From: Vibrio cholerae
GTDB taxonomy: Bacteria > Actinomycetota > Actinomycetes > Actinomycetales > Micrococcaceae
Reading direction: 5' to 3'
DNA length: 64,000 bases
NCBI GenBank assembly: GCA_009728235.1
Contig: WNZI01000012.1
Location: forward strand, 1-64,000
The notes under the pieces: model-generated
Database searches by the model: none
Told to the model about the DNA's origin: nothing
The model's input: only the letters and a program-made list of their open reading frames with translations
Position numbers and translations under genes: made by a program
Shown here: positions 15,355 through 23,640 of the stretch, piece by piece
Layout: each line of letters begins with the position of its first letter
Position numbering within the stretch: the stretch's first letter is position 1

Positions 15355-15624
15355 TCACACTCCTGATTCTCCAACCTTGTGAGCCGCACGGTTGGCGCGC
15401 GCCCGGTCCGTCCTGGAGGCCGCGTAGCCACGAAACCATGCGGTCTGCCGTTCAAGGCTCTCGGCACTCTCGCGTGTGTAAGGGTTACCCCTGAATGACT
15501 CGCCTGCGAGGTAGGCGCGGTATCCGGCCCGCTGAATCTCCATCGTCTCGTTGCGACCGATCAGACTCTCGGTCGGTCGCTGAGTGGGTTCGTCGGTGGG
15601 TTCGTCAGTAGTTTCGGTTGGCAT
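15355..15624 (-). CDS. ribosome modulation factor (RMF)-like small protein
   Basis: 89 residues from ATG 15624, with AAGGA eight bases upstream. After a Thr/Glu/Pro-rich head, the core AGYRAYLAGESFRGNPY... AESLERQTAWFRGYAASR has the RMF/CrpP arrangement: G-x2-A-x2-A/S-G, an N/C-P-Y turn, then W-x2-G-[YW]. RMF proteins bind ribosomes in stationary phase; phage and plasmid relatives exist. The ribosomal role here is inferred. It starts 10 bases after the chimeric AraC gene. Confidence 0.5.
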   Translation of the reverse strand: MPTETTDEPTDEPTQRPTESLIGRNETMEIQRAGYRAYLAGESFRGNPYTRESAESLERQTAWFRGYAASRTDRARANRAAHKVGESGV

Positions 15625-15634
15625 GTTCCCATCC

Positions 15635-17014
15635 TTACGTGCGGTTGCGGTAGGACGCCTTAAAGTCGGAATCCCAGCCGAACATTCCATAACGGAACGA
15701 TGCCAGGGACTGCCGCCCGTTGACGGCGAACCATGCGTTCAGCTCCTCGGAGCCGTACTTTTTCACCCGTGACACCGGCCCGGTGAACAGGCTGTCCATG
15801 CTGATCCCGGCGGCCCTGCCCTTCTCGTTGAGATGGAAGGACAGCTCCGACTCGCATTTGGAGATCTGGCTGTAGACGTAACTGTCGTACTCCTCGCGGG
15901 CCACCTCGTGCGGGGTCAGTTTCCGGGTAGCGCGCAGCGTGGGATTGCTGACGTGATCGCCCTCACCGTAGGGCGGTTCGGCCTCCTGCCACGCGGAAGA
16001 ATCGTTGTCCTCCCCACCCTCCTCGGCCTCGCGGGCGTCCACGAGCTCCTCGAGTCTTTCCATCGCCTCGGGGTCGTCCGCGTGCCGTTCGTACAGGTCG
16101 GAAACCTCGTCCCAGGACAGCTCCCGGATGGACTCGGCCGTGAGGCTGTCCGCTGCGCTCGGGCGCGGTGCCGGCAGGGCTTGGTGCTCGGTCGGCTCGT
16201 GTCCGCCGGCACTGTCCAGGGCGCTCTCCGGCAGTTTCGCTCCGGCCCGTCCGATGTCGGGGATGGCGTGCTGCTCGCGTTCTCCCAGCCGCTCGCACGC
16301 CTGAAAGTAGTTGCCCATCGTCCGGGCCATTTTCGCGTCGGATGCGCCCTGGTGTTCGAGCCTGTCCAGCCTCTGCTCGAATCGGCGCACCGAAGTCTTT
16401 GCCACTGCCACGGCCGCCACGGCGCAGAGCTGTGCGACCGTGACCAGGTCGGTGCGTGCTTCGACGAGAGCCACGATGCGCTCGATGAGCTCACCCTCCG
16501 GGTCGACGGGCAGCAGCGGACGAAGAGCGTCGCCGAACGCATCCATCACGGCCCGGTGCGCCCCCGGCAGCTGCGGGTCCTCGGACATCGCTGCCCGGAC
16601 CCGGTCGGTCAACTCCTCACCCGACCGGCCGAGCACGTCGGACACGTCGACGTGGCGGTCGGTGAACCGGGCCATCGGACCCCGAGCGATGAGCGAGCCG
16701 GCGGCCGCGGTGCACATGACGCCTGCTGCCCACCCCTTGCCGGTCAGTACGGTCTGCGACAGCCCGGTCGCGACGCCGTAGAAGCGGGCGTAGTCCGGAG
16801 CGATGACAAGCAACGACACCGGGTACTGCATGACCCGCTGCACGGACTGCTCGCCGGCAGGGACGGACCAGACAGGTATCCAGAACCGCTGCACGAGGCT
16901 CGCGATCGCGGCCGGAGCCGGATACCGGAACATGACGTGGGAGACGTCGTCGGCGGCCTTGAGGTGAGCCCGCTCGATCTCGTCCAGAACACGCGGTGCT
17001 GTGTCGGGTTCCAT
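15635..17014 (-). CDS. chimeric gene: AraC-type sensor domain fused to element protein
   Basis: 459 residues from ATG 17014. Residues 1-198 are the sensor part of an actinobacterial AraC-family regulator: FRYPAPAAIASLVQRFW, VQRVMQYPVSLLVIAPDYAR, AAAGSLIARGPM and LLPVDPEGELIERIVALVE, ending at VAQLCA, where the AraC helix-turn-helix should begin. Instead the frame continues into sequence unlike AraC: a coiled segment (SVRRFEQRLDRLEHQG), an acidic linker and a compact end domain (SELSFHLNEKGRAAGISM... RYGMFGWDSDFK) of unknown function. The promoter and sensor are chromosomal, the tail comes from the element. It cannot bind DNA as AraC proteins do. Confidence 0.7.
   Translation of the reverse strand: MEPDTAPRVLDEIERAHLKAADDVSHVMFRYPAPAAIASLVQRFWIPVWSVPAGEQSVQRVMQYPVSLLVIAPDYARFYGVATGLSQTVLTGKGWAAGVMCTAAAGSLIARGPMARFTDRHVDVSDVLGRSGEELTDRVRAAMSEDPQLPGAHRAVMDAFGDALRPLLPVDPEGELIERIVALVEARTDLVTVAQLCAVAAVAVAKTSVRRFEQRLDRLEHQGASDAKMARTMGNYFQACERLGEREQHAIPDIGRAGAKLPESALDSAGGHEPTEHQALPAPRPSAADSLTAESIRELSWDEVSDLYERHADDPEAMERLEELVDAREAEEGGEDNDSSAWQEAEPPYGEGDHVSNPTLRATRKLTPHEVAREEYDSYVYSQISKCESELSFHLNEKGRAAGISMDSLFTGPVSRVKKYGSEELNAWFAVNGRQSLASFRYGMFGWDSDFKASYRNRT
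16390..16430. other. junction between accessory DNA and chromosome
   Basis: Codon by codon, AraC similarity ends at about 16,421. The right boundary of the accessory region is placed here from the protein pattern alone; no attachment-site repeat could be identified because the other end is outside the window. Confidence 0.6.
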
Positions 17015-17051
17015 CAAGACCCAGCATGCCGCATCTGGAACCCTCGAGCAC

Positions 17052-17600
17052 ATGAACACCACAGCCATCGCCTATCGGACCGCTCTCCGCCCCCTCTCCC
17101 TCGTTCTCGACGCGGTTCCTGCCGAGGCATGGGCCAACCCTTCGCCCTGCACCGGATGGACCGCACGTCACGTCGTCGCACACATGATCGACACGCAGCG
17201 GGACCTGCTCACCGATCACGACCTCGACCTCGGGCCTGCCCTCGACCTGACCGATCCTGCTGCGGCGTTCCAGGCCCACGCCGAACGAGTGTCGGAGCTG
17301 GTGGGCCGTGACGACGTCACGGGCGTCACCTATGACGGCTTCTTCGGACCGACGACCGTGGGGGCGACCCTGGAGCAGTTCTACGTCTGGGACATGCTCG
17401 TCCACAGGTGGGACATCGCCCGAGCCACAGGTGGGAACGAGGCCATGTCCTCGGACGAGCTGGACCGCATCGAGACCGGGGCCGACAGCTTCGGCAGCGC
17501 GCTGCACATGGACGGTATCTGCGGACCGGCCCTGCCCGTCCCGTCCGACGCCGATCGGCAGACCCGGCTCCTGGGCCGGCTCGGCCGGCGCGCCCCGTGA
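17052..17600 (+). CDS. TIGR03086-family DinB-like metal protein
   Basis: 182 residues. N-terminal ALRPLSLVLDAVPAEAWANP and CTGWTARHVVAHMIDTQRDL (with the first metal-binding His) are typical of the TIGR03086 branch of the mycothiol-dependent maleylpyruvate isomerase/DinB superfamily; YVWDMLVHRWDIARATG supplies the second His-containing helix. Such proteins are thought to use mycothiol, but the substrate is unknown. It is divergent from the broken AraC gene, an arrangement often seen between these two families, so the lost regulator may have controlled it. Confidence 0.75.
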   Translation: MNTTAIAYRTALRPLSLVLDAVPAEAWANPSPCTGWTARHVVAHMIDTQRDLLTDHDLDLGPALDLTDPAAAFQAHAERVSELVGRDDVTGVTYDGFFGPTTVGATLEQFYVWDMLVHRWDIARATGGNEAMSSDELDRIETGADSFGSALHMDGICGPALPVPSDADRQTRLLGRLGRRAP

Positions 17601-17711
17601 TCGAAGTGCACCGACGCGTCACCGTTCGTCCCCAGGACGGTCGAAGGACGCAACGACGGAAACGGCCCCTGGTTCGGACAACCACCACGACACACGGTTA
17701 GGCTTCGGAGG

Positions 17712-18155
17712 GTGCGCCGATCCGAGATCCTGTCCATCGTCTATCTGAGCAGCGCTTCGAGCCCCTTCAGCGGCGATGATCTGTCCGCGCTGCTGGAGAG
17801 CAGCCGCCGGAACAACATGCTGACCAACCTGACAGGGATGCTGCTCCACCGCGAAGGACGCTTCCTGCAGGTGCTCGAAGGCCCCGAGGTGTTCGTGCGC
17901 GCACGGATGGCCGTCATCGCTGCTGACCCGCGCCATACCGGCATCCGGATGCTGCACGAGGAGAAGCTGCCGCTGCGCCGGTTCCCGCACTGGACCATGC
18001 ACTTCGAGTCCGTCACCCCGGCCCGCGCCGGTGATGTCCCGGGGCTCAGGAGGATGTTCGCCGACGTCGGCCGGGATGACGGTTCGGGCGATCAGCTCCG
18101 AACCCTCGAAGGGCTGCTCCGCTGGTTCCAGGAGCGAGCAGTCCCGGCCACGTGA
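17712..18155 (+). CDS. BLUF-domain blue-light sensor
   Basis: 147 residues, a single BLUF domain. Key residues are visible: Tyr in SIVYLSSAS, Asn in SRRNN, Gln in FLQVLEGP and the HWTMHF segment that carries the switching Trp/Met. These residues form the FAD hydrogen-bond network. No output domain is attached, so signalling must go through protein partners. The GTG start gives MRRSEILSIVYL; an ATG is lacking. Its neighbours do not point to a pathway. Confidence 0.85.
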   Translation: MRRSEILSIVYLSSASSPFSGDDLSALLESSRRNNMLTNLTGMLLHREGRFLQVLEGPEVFVRARMAVIAADPRHTGIRMLHEEKLPLRRFPHWTMHFESVTPARAGDVPGLRRMFADVGRDDGSGDQLRTLEGLLRWFQERAVPAT

Positions 18156-18212
18156 CCCCTCACGTCTCCGGGCAGCCCCGCGCCGGGGTCCCGACCACGG
18201 GCCGCTCGGCTG

Positions 18213-19037
18213 TCAGGGCCGGAAGCGCGGGGACCGCTTCTCCCTGAACGCCTCGAGGCCCTCGCGGTAATCCTCCGAGGCTCCGAGCACCCCCTGCACG
18301 TCGTTCTCGCCGCGGATGGCGTCCCACAGACCGAGGCGCTCCTCGCGGATCCGGGCCACCAGCTGCTTGGATGCGACGAGGGACTGCAGCGGACCGCCCG
18401 CAGCACGCGCTGCCTTCTCCCGCACGAGGTCGAGCAGCCCAGCGGCCGGGACGGCGCGGCTGAACAGTCCACCCGCCACGGCTTCGGCGCCCGTCATGAG
18501 GTCCCCCGTATACATGAGGTCGAGAGCGCGGTGCGGGCCGAGCCGCTCCGTGAACAGCCAGTGCCCGCCCGAGTCGAGGACCAGCCCAAGGTTGGCGAAC
18601 GGCGAACCGATCTTCGCATCCTCTGCGACATACACGACGTCCGTCGCGATCAGCAGACCGAGCCCGACGCCGAGGCACGCTCCCTGCGCGGCGGCAAAGG
18701 TCGGCGCCGGGAAGTCGGCAATCTTCCGGAGCAGGGGCGTCAGCGTGGTGTCGAGGAACTCGTATGCGTCGTCGTCCTCGAACGTGATGGCACCGAGGTT
18801 CCGTCCAGCACAGAACGCGCGTCCCTCACCCCGCAGGATCAGCGCCCGCACGGTGCCCGCGCGCACGCCGGCCGCGGCGTCGTCGTACGCGGCCGAGAGG
18901 TCCTCGAGCGCCGGCCCGTCGACGGCGTTGAGCCGGTAGGGCGCCGTGAGCACCACCTCCGCGATACCGTCCGCGATCGTCAGGCCGACCATGCTGTGGG
19001 CACCGCTGTCCGGGGCCGCTGTGAGTCCGGTGTTCAT
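18213..19037 (-). CDS. paaG: enoyl-CoA hydratase/isomerase family, probable PaaG
   Basis: 274 residues of crotonase fold: AFCAGRNLGAI (CoA/oxyanion segment) and AQGACLGVGLGLLIATD. The usual hydratase Glu motif is replaced by FANLGLVLDSGGHW, in which an Asp follows the loop, as in PaaG isomerases that convert ring-1,2-epoxyphenylacetyl-CoA to the oxepin. It follows paaE by seven bases as the last gene of the paaABCDE operon, which agrees with this role. Assignment to PaaG rather than a generic hydratase is fairly but not fully certain. Confidence 0.75.
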   Translation of the reverse strand: MNTGLTAAPDSGAHSMVGLTIADGIAEVVLTAPYRLNAVDGPALEDLSAAYDDAAAGVRAGTVRALILRGEGRAFCAGRNLGAITFEDDDAYEFLDTTLTPLLRKIADFPAPTFAAAQGACLGVGLGLLIATDVVYVAEDAKIGSPFANLGLVLDSGGHWLFTERLGPHRALDLMYTGDLMTGAEAVAGGLFSRAVPAAGLLDLVREKAARAAGGPLQSLVASKQLVARIREERLGLWDAIRGENDVQGVLGASEDYREGLEAFREKRSPRFRP

Positions 19038-19044
19038 CGTGCTC

Positions 19045-20175
19045 CTAGGAGTCGTAGTCGACCGTGACGGCCTTGCTGGTGGGATGGGCCTGGCAGGTCA
19101 GGACATAGCCCTTCGCCAGCTCGTCGGGTTCGAGGGCGTAGTTCTCCACCATCTGGACGGTACCCTCGACGACCTTCGCACGGCAGGTGCCACAGACTCC
19201 GCCTGCGCAGGCGAAAGGCACGTCCGGACGCATCCGGAGAGCCGCATTGAGGATTGATTCCCGCGCATGGGTGGGGCTCTGCACAGAGCCCTGGAGACCG
19301 TCGAGGTTGAAGGAGATCGTGTAGTTCTCACCACCGTCGGCGGGGGCCACCGGTCGCCCGACGCTCCCCTCGGGGCGGGCCGGCTCGCCCGTGGTGAACA
19401 GCTCGAACCGGATCTTCTCCGCCGGGACACCGCGCTTCGCGAGGGTGTCGCGGCACAGCTGGACGAGGTCGAAGGGTCCGCAGAGGAACCACTCGTCGAC
19501 ACGGTCGGCCGCGAGAACGGTCCCGAGCAACTTCTCCAGCTTCTCGGCGTCGATCCGCCCGGACAGCAGCGGCGAGATGCGCTGCTCCCGGGACAGGACG
19601 TGGTGCAGCGCGAACCGCGAGGGGTATCGGTCCTTCAGGTCGGCGAGCTCCTCGAGGAACATCACGTCCATCGCCGCACGGTTCGCGTACACGAGGTCGA
19701 AACGGACCTTCGGCCCGCTCGCCAGCATGGACCGGGCGATGGAGATCACCGGGGTGATGCCGGACCCGGCAGCGACGGCGACGAGCGAGACCGCCTGCTG
19801 ACCCGGCGTCGTCCGCGGCGTGAACTGTCCGAGCGGACTCATGACGTCGAGGGTGTCCCCCGCCGCGAGCGACTCGTTGGCCCAGCTCGAGAAGACGCCG
19901 CCGAGATCGCGCTTCACGGCGACCCGCAGCTCGCCCGGGCGTGGGTCCGCGCAGATCGAATAGCTCCTGCGGACCTCCTTCGGTTCGCCGTCGACGTCGA
20001 GCGTGGTGCGGAGCGCCACGTACTGGCCGGGCAGGTAGTCGTACTTCTCCTGCAGGTCGGCAGGGACATCGAGGACGATCTCGACGGCGTCCCCGGTGAG
20101 CCGGCGGACCTCACGGACGGTGAGGCGGTTGAAGGCGCTCCTCCGCTTGGTGGAGGGAGCGAGGACGACGGCCAT
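19045..20175 (-). CDS. paaE: phenylacetyl-CoA epoxidase reductase subunit
   Basis: 376 residues. A ferredoxin-NADP reductase-type module comes first: RSYSICADPRPGELRV binds FAD, GSGITPVISIARSML begins the NAD(P)H site, FLCGPFDLV closes it. A C-terminal plant-type 2Fe-2S domain follows, with cysteines in CAGGVCGTCRAKV and VLTCQAHP. It passes electrons from NADPH to the PaaA di-iron site. The start ATG overlaps the paaD stop by one base (TGATG). A longer upstream reading lies inside paaD and is rejected. Confidence 0.93.
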   Translation of the reverse strand: MAVVLAPSTKRRSAFNRLTVREVRRLTGDAVEIVLDVPADLQEKYDYLPGQYVALRTTLDVDGEPKEVRRSYSICADPRPGELRVAVKRDLGGVFSSWANESLAAGDTLDVMSPLGQFTPRTTPGQQAVSLVAVAAGSGITPVISIARSMLASGPKVRFDLVYANRAAMDVMFLEELADLKDRYPSRFALHHVLSREQRISPLLSGRIDAEKLEKLLGTVLAADRVDEWFLCGPFDLVQLCRDTLAKRGVPAEKIRFELFTTGEPARPEGSVGRPVAPADGGENYTISFNLDGLQGSVQSPTHARESILNAALRMRPDVPFACAGGVCGTCRAKVVEGTVQMVENYALEPDELAKGYVLTCQAHPTSKAVTVDYDS

Positions 20176-20684
20176 CAGTGCACCTTGAAGTAGTCGAAGG
20201 GTTCCCGGCAGTCGTTGCAGACGTACAGGGCCTTGCAGGAGGTGGAGCCGAAGCGGGTCATCTCCCGGGTGTTCAGCGAGGCGCACTGCGGACACTTCAC
20301 GCTCAGACCGATGCGCACGGTACCGGCAGCGGCCTGTCCCGTGGGCGGAGCGATGCCGTACCGGGCGAGCTTCTCCTTGCCGGCGGCGCTCATCCAGTCC
20401 GTGGTCCACGCCGGCGCGAGGACCAGCCGCACGGCGACGTCGCTGTACCCGGCGCTCATGAGCGCTGCGGTGACGTCGTCGCGGATGGCGTCCATCGCGG
20501 GGCAGCCCGAATAGGTCGGCGTGATGGTCACGAGGACCTGACCCGTCCCGGAGACCGCCGCAGCACGGAGGATCCCGAGATCCTCGATGGTGAGGACGGG
20601 GATCTCCGGATCACACACCGTGGCCGCGATGTCCCACGCGGCGGCGTCCACTGCAGCGGCAGGGCGCAGCTCGGTGACGGTCAC
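20175..20684 (-). CDS. paaD: phenylacetyl-CoA epoxidase maturation protein (MIP18-type)
   Basis: 169 residues. An N-terminal DUF59/MIP18 domain (VCDPEIPVLTIEDLGILR, TPTYSGCPAMDAI) is followed by a C-terminal zinc-ribbon-like segment with four cysteines (CPQCASLNT... CKALYVCNDC). PaaD is needed for Fe-S cluster or metal-site assembly in the epoxidase. The GTG start overlaps the paaC stop (GTGA), indicating translational coupling. Confidence 0.93.
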   Translation of the reverse strand: MTVTELRPAAAVDAAAWDIAATVCDPEIPVLTIEDLGILRAAAVSGTGQVLVTITPTYSGCPAMDAIRDDVTAALMSAGYSDVAVRLVLAPAWTTDWMSAAGKEKLARYGIAPPTGQAAAGTVRIGLSVKCPQCASLNTREMTRFGSTSCKALYVCNDCREPFDYFKVH

Positions 20685-21505
20685 CAGGAGGCTCCGGGGT
20701 ACTCCCTCGCGAGCACCTGCAGCTCGGCGATGATGTACCCGAGGTGCTCGCTGTGGCGGCCCAACCTGCCGCCACCGACGGATCCGGGGACCTGCGGCAC
20801 CTCGAGGTCGGCCTCGTCGAGGACGGCCCGCACGGCTGCGTCGAAGGGCTCGCGGAGGCTGCTCGGTCGGACACCGGCGTCGCCCAGCTCGTCGATGAGC
20901 GGGTAGTCCGTGAAGAGCTCCTCGACGTACGGCCAGGTGAGCCTGAGGCCGGCGATCATCCTGCGGCGCGACTCCTCGGTGCCCTGGGCGAGTCGGAGGA
21001 TCCACTGGATGCTGTGGTCACGGTGGTAGTCCACCTCCTTGACGGCCTTCGCCGCGATCGCGGCCATGGTCTCGTCGGTGGAACGCGTCAGCCGCGAGTA
21101 GAGCTCCCACTGGTACAGCGCGACGACGAACTGCCGTGCGATGGTGCGGGCGAAGTCCCCGTTGGGCTGCTCGACGAGATGTGCCGAGCGGAACTCGGGT
21201 TCCCGGCGGAAGTAGGCGAGATCGTCCTCGGTCCTGTCCCAGGCCCGCCCGGCGTAGGTCAGGAAGGACCTGGCATGACCGATCTGGTCGAGTGCGATGT
21301 TGGCGAGGGCCACATCCTCTTCGAGCTCGGGGGCGCGGGAGATCCACCAGCCGAGCCGCTGGGCGAGGATCAGGGCGTCATCGCCCAGCCAGAGCGCGTA
21401 CCGGGCGACGGCGTCGGACGGCCTCGCCTCCAGCAGGGCGATGTCCTCGGGGCGCAGCGCGTTCCCGGGAGTGATGCGGGTGGCGCTCGCGTTCGCCTCG
21501 CTCAC
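20681..21505 (-). CDS. paaC: phenylacetyl-CoA epoxidase structural subunit
   Basis: 274 residues, ferritin-like helical protein: YALWLGDDALILAQRLGWW, ALANIALDQIGHARSFL, VKEVDYHRDHSIQWIL. PaaC pairs with PaaA in the epoxidase core and keeps ferritin-like helices without the full di-iron ligand set. Length matches the family. Its ATG overlaps the paaB stop by four bases. Confidence 0.93.
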   Translation of the reverse strand: MSEANASATRITPGNALRPEDIALLEARPSDAVARYALWLGDDALILAQRLGWWISRAPELEEDVALANIALDQIGHARSFLTYAGRAWDRTEDDLAYFRREPEFRSAHLVEQPNGDFARTIARQFVVALYQWELYSRLTRSTDETMAAIAAKAVKEVDYHRDHSIQWILRLAQGTEESRRRMIAGLRLTWPYVEELFTDYPLIDELGDAGVRPSSLREPFDAAVRAVLDEADLEVPQVPGSVGGGRLGRHSEHLGYIIAELQVLAREYPGASW

Positions 21506-21849
21506 AGGTGCTTCACTCCCTCACTCTTGGTGTAGTACGTCGCATGGCGGTAGTCCTTGCCCTGCGGTGACTCGAAGAACTGTCCCTTCGCGTCGGGATC
21601 GCTCGTGATGATCGACGCCGCAGGAACCACCCAGAGGCTCACGCCCTCGTTGCGCCGGGTGTAGAGATCCCGCGCATTACGCAGGGCCATCTGGGCGTCG
21701 GGCGCGTGCAACGACCCGGCGTGGACGTGCGAGAGTCCTCGGGACGATCGCACGAACACCTCCCAGAGGGGCCACGGTGCGCGCGCTTCCCGGGGGCCCG
21801 ACGACGGTGCCGTGGCGCCGTCGTCGCCCGTGGTCGATCCGCCGGTCAC
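21502..21849 (-). CDS. paaB: phenylacetyl-CoA epoxidase subunit PaaB
   Basis: 115 residues. After a 25-residue low-complexity head the conserved core runs WPLWEVFVRSSRGLSHVHAG, ALRNARDLYTRRNEGVSLWV and ends with a YYTKSEGVKHL tail. PaaB bridges PaaAC dimers in the complex. GTG start directly adjoining the paaA stop codon (TAGGTG). Confidence 0.93.
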   Translation of the reverse strand: MTGGSTTGDDGATAPSSGPREARAPWPLWEVFVRSSRGLSHVHAGSLHAPDAQMALRNARDLYTRRNEGVSLWVVPAASIITSDPDAKGQFFESPQGKDYRHATYYTKSEGVKHL

Positions 21850-22830
21850 CTAGGCCGCCTGCGCGAGCTTGAGGGCCTGCTTCTCGGCGTAGGCGGCAGC
21901 CGCCTCACGGACCCAGGCGCCCTCCTCATGGGCTTCACGGCGTCGTTCCATCCGCTGCGCGTTGCAGGGGCCGCGGCCCGCGAGGACTTCCTTGAACTCG
22001 TTCCAGTCGAGGGGCCCGTGCTGCCACCGGCCGGTCTCCTCGTCGAAGCGGACATCCTTGTCCGGCAGGTCGAGGCCGAGGACCCTGACCTGTTCGACCA
22101 TCATGCCGACGAAGCGCGAGCGCAGTTCGTCGTTCGAGAAGCGCTTGATGTTCCACAGCATCGATTGCTGCGAGTTCGGCGAGTCATCGTCGGGTGGGCC
22201 GAACATCATCAGCGACGGCGCGTACCAGCGGTCGACGGCGTCCTGCGCCATGGCGCGCTGCTCGGGGGTGCCGTTCGCCAGTTCGAGCAGGATCTCGAAA
22301 CCCTGGCGCTGATGGAAGGACTCCTCCTTGCAGATGCGCACCATCGCACGGCCGTACGGACCGTAGGAGGCGCGGCAGAGCGGTACCTGGTTGCAGATGG
22401 CCGCTCCGTCGACGAGCCAGCCGATCGCACCGATGTCGGCCCAGGTCAGGACGGGGTAGTTGAAGATGCTCGAGTAGCGCGCCTTGCCGGCGATGAGGTC
22501 CTCGGTCATGGTGTCGCGGGACGTGCCGAGAGTCTCGGCTGCCGAGTAGAGGTAGAGCCCGTGGCCGGCCTCGTCCTGCACCTTGGCCATGAGGACGGCC
22601 TTGCGCTTGAGCGAGGGCGCGCGCGTGATCCAGTTCGCCTCGGGCTGCATGCCGATGATCTCCGAGTGCGCGTGCTGCGAGATCTGGCGCGTCAGGGCTT
22701 TGCGGTAGTCCACCGGCATCCAGTCCCGCGGCTCGATGCGGGAGTCCTGAGCGATCAGTTCGTCGAACAATCGCTCGCCGGCGGCGTCGTGGTCCACGCG
22801 GATCTGCGCGTCAACAGCTGTAGTCGTCAT
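21850..22830 (-). CDS. paaA: phenylacetyl-CoA epoxidase catalytic subunit
   Basis: 326 residues. Di-iron ligands lie in [32 protein letters not shown] (E-x2-H) and [15 protein letters not shown] (E-x3-H). The C-terminal [15 protein letters not shown] is typical of PaaA. The complex epoxidises phenylacetyl-CoA with O2 and NADPH. First gene of paaABCDE-paaG; a PaaR-type palindrome lies 38 bases upstream of its start. Confidence 0.95.
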   Translation of the reverse strand: MTTTAVDAQIRVDHDAAGERLFDELIAQDSRIEPRDWMPVDYRKALTRQISQHAHSEIIGMQPEANWITRAPSLKRKAVLMAKVQDEAGHGLYLYSAAETLGTSRDTMTEDLIAGKARYSSIFNYPVLTWADIGAIGWLVDGAAICNQVPLCRASYGPYGRAMVRICKEESFHQRQGFEILLELANGTPEQRAMAQDAVDRWYAPSLMMFGPPDDDSPNSQQSMLWNIKRFSNDELRSRFVGMMVEQVRVLGLDLPDKDVRFDEETGRWQHGPLDWNEFKEVLAGRGPCNAQRMERRREAHEEGAWVREAAAAYAEKQALKLAQAA

Positions 22831-22867
22831 TGTGCCTACCTCGCTCGTGCGGACGTCGACGGCCTAT

Positions 22868-22889
22868 TTACCGACCGTTCGTTCAGTAT
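22868..22889. promoter_or_regulatory. PaaR operator between paaA and paaR
   Basis: TTACCGACCGTTCGTTCAGT is an imperfect palindrome of the ACCGACCG/CGGTCGGT TetR type described for paa genes. It is located between the divergent paaA and paaR genes and is related to the site at 28654-28675. Confidence 0.8.
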
Positions 22890-22951
22890 AGGGAGGCGGT
22901 GCAGGGGCAGTCAACGCCGGGCCGACCGGACGTTCGTGCAAAAATGACCCC

Positions 22952-23566
22952 ATGACCGCCGCCGGATCCGCCGCACCGCCGTCCGCCCGTCGCGGACGGC
23001 CGGGATACGACCAGCAGGCCGTGCTCACCGTCGCCGTCGCGGTGTTCAACCGCTACGGATACGAGGCGACGTCCATGGGGATGCTGGCCGAGGAGCTCGG
23101 GATCAGCAAGTCGGCCATCTACCACCACGTGCCCTCCAAGGGTGAACTCCTGCGACTGGCCCTGGACCACGCCCTGAGCGGCCTGGAATCGGTGCTGACC
23201 CGACCGGCAGCGACGGAAGGGGCTTCGGATGCGCGCCTGGAATTCGTCCTGCGCGGGACGATCGCCATGCTGACCGAGCGTCTGCCCTTCGTCACCCTCC
23301 TGCTGCGGCTGCGCGGCAACACGGACATCGAGAGGGAAGCCCTCGAGCGCCGTCGCGCCTTCGACCGGGAGGTGGCCGCCCTGGTCGATGCAGCCCGCCG
23401 CGAGGGTTCGATCCGCAGCGACATCGACCCCCGCACCACGACGCGGCTCATCTTCGGCACCATCAACTCGATCGTCGAGTGGTACCGACCCGGCGGGCCC
23501 CTGACCGCCGACAAGCTGGCCGACGACGTCATCCTCATGGTGTTCGACGGTCTGCACCTGCGCTAG
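22952..23566 (+). CDS. paaR: TetR-family repressor of phenylacetate genes
   Basis: 204 residues. The N-terminal HTH (VFNRYGYEATSMGMLAEELG, ISKSAIYHHVPSKGELL) and a C-terminal ligand domain match actinobacterial PaaR/TetR proteins, which release DNA on binding phenylacetyl-CoA. Divergent from paaA with the operator between them, so it probably represses both paa operons and itself. Confidence 0.85.
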   Translation: MTAAGSAAPPSARRGRPGYDQQAVLTVAVAVFNRYGYEATSMGMLAEELGISKSAIYHHVPSKGELLRLALDHALSGLESVLTRPAATEGASDARLEFVLRGTIAMLTERLPFVTLLLRLRGNTDIEREALERRRAFDREVAALVDAARREGSIRSDIDPRTTTRLIFGTINSIVEWYRPGGPLTADKLADDVILMVFDGLHLR

Positions 23567-23640
23567 CAGCCCTTCGGGGCGTCGTCGTCCGGGCGTGCGC
23601 CCCGCCGGGGCAGCCGCCCACCGGGAGCAGCGGCAGCGGA

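Noticed and set aside
1-16420. Integrase, relaxase, replication gene, insertion sequence or attachment site
   Set aside because: None could be recognised in either strand of the accessory part, and the left end is missing, so no att claim is made.
15833-17311. 492-codon open frame on the plus strand over the AraC chimera
   Set aside because: It is the antisense shadow of the GC-rich chimeric gene; the translation is Arg/Gly/Val-biased, shows no domain, and also overlaps the TIGR03086 gene.
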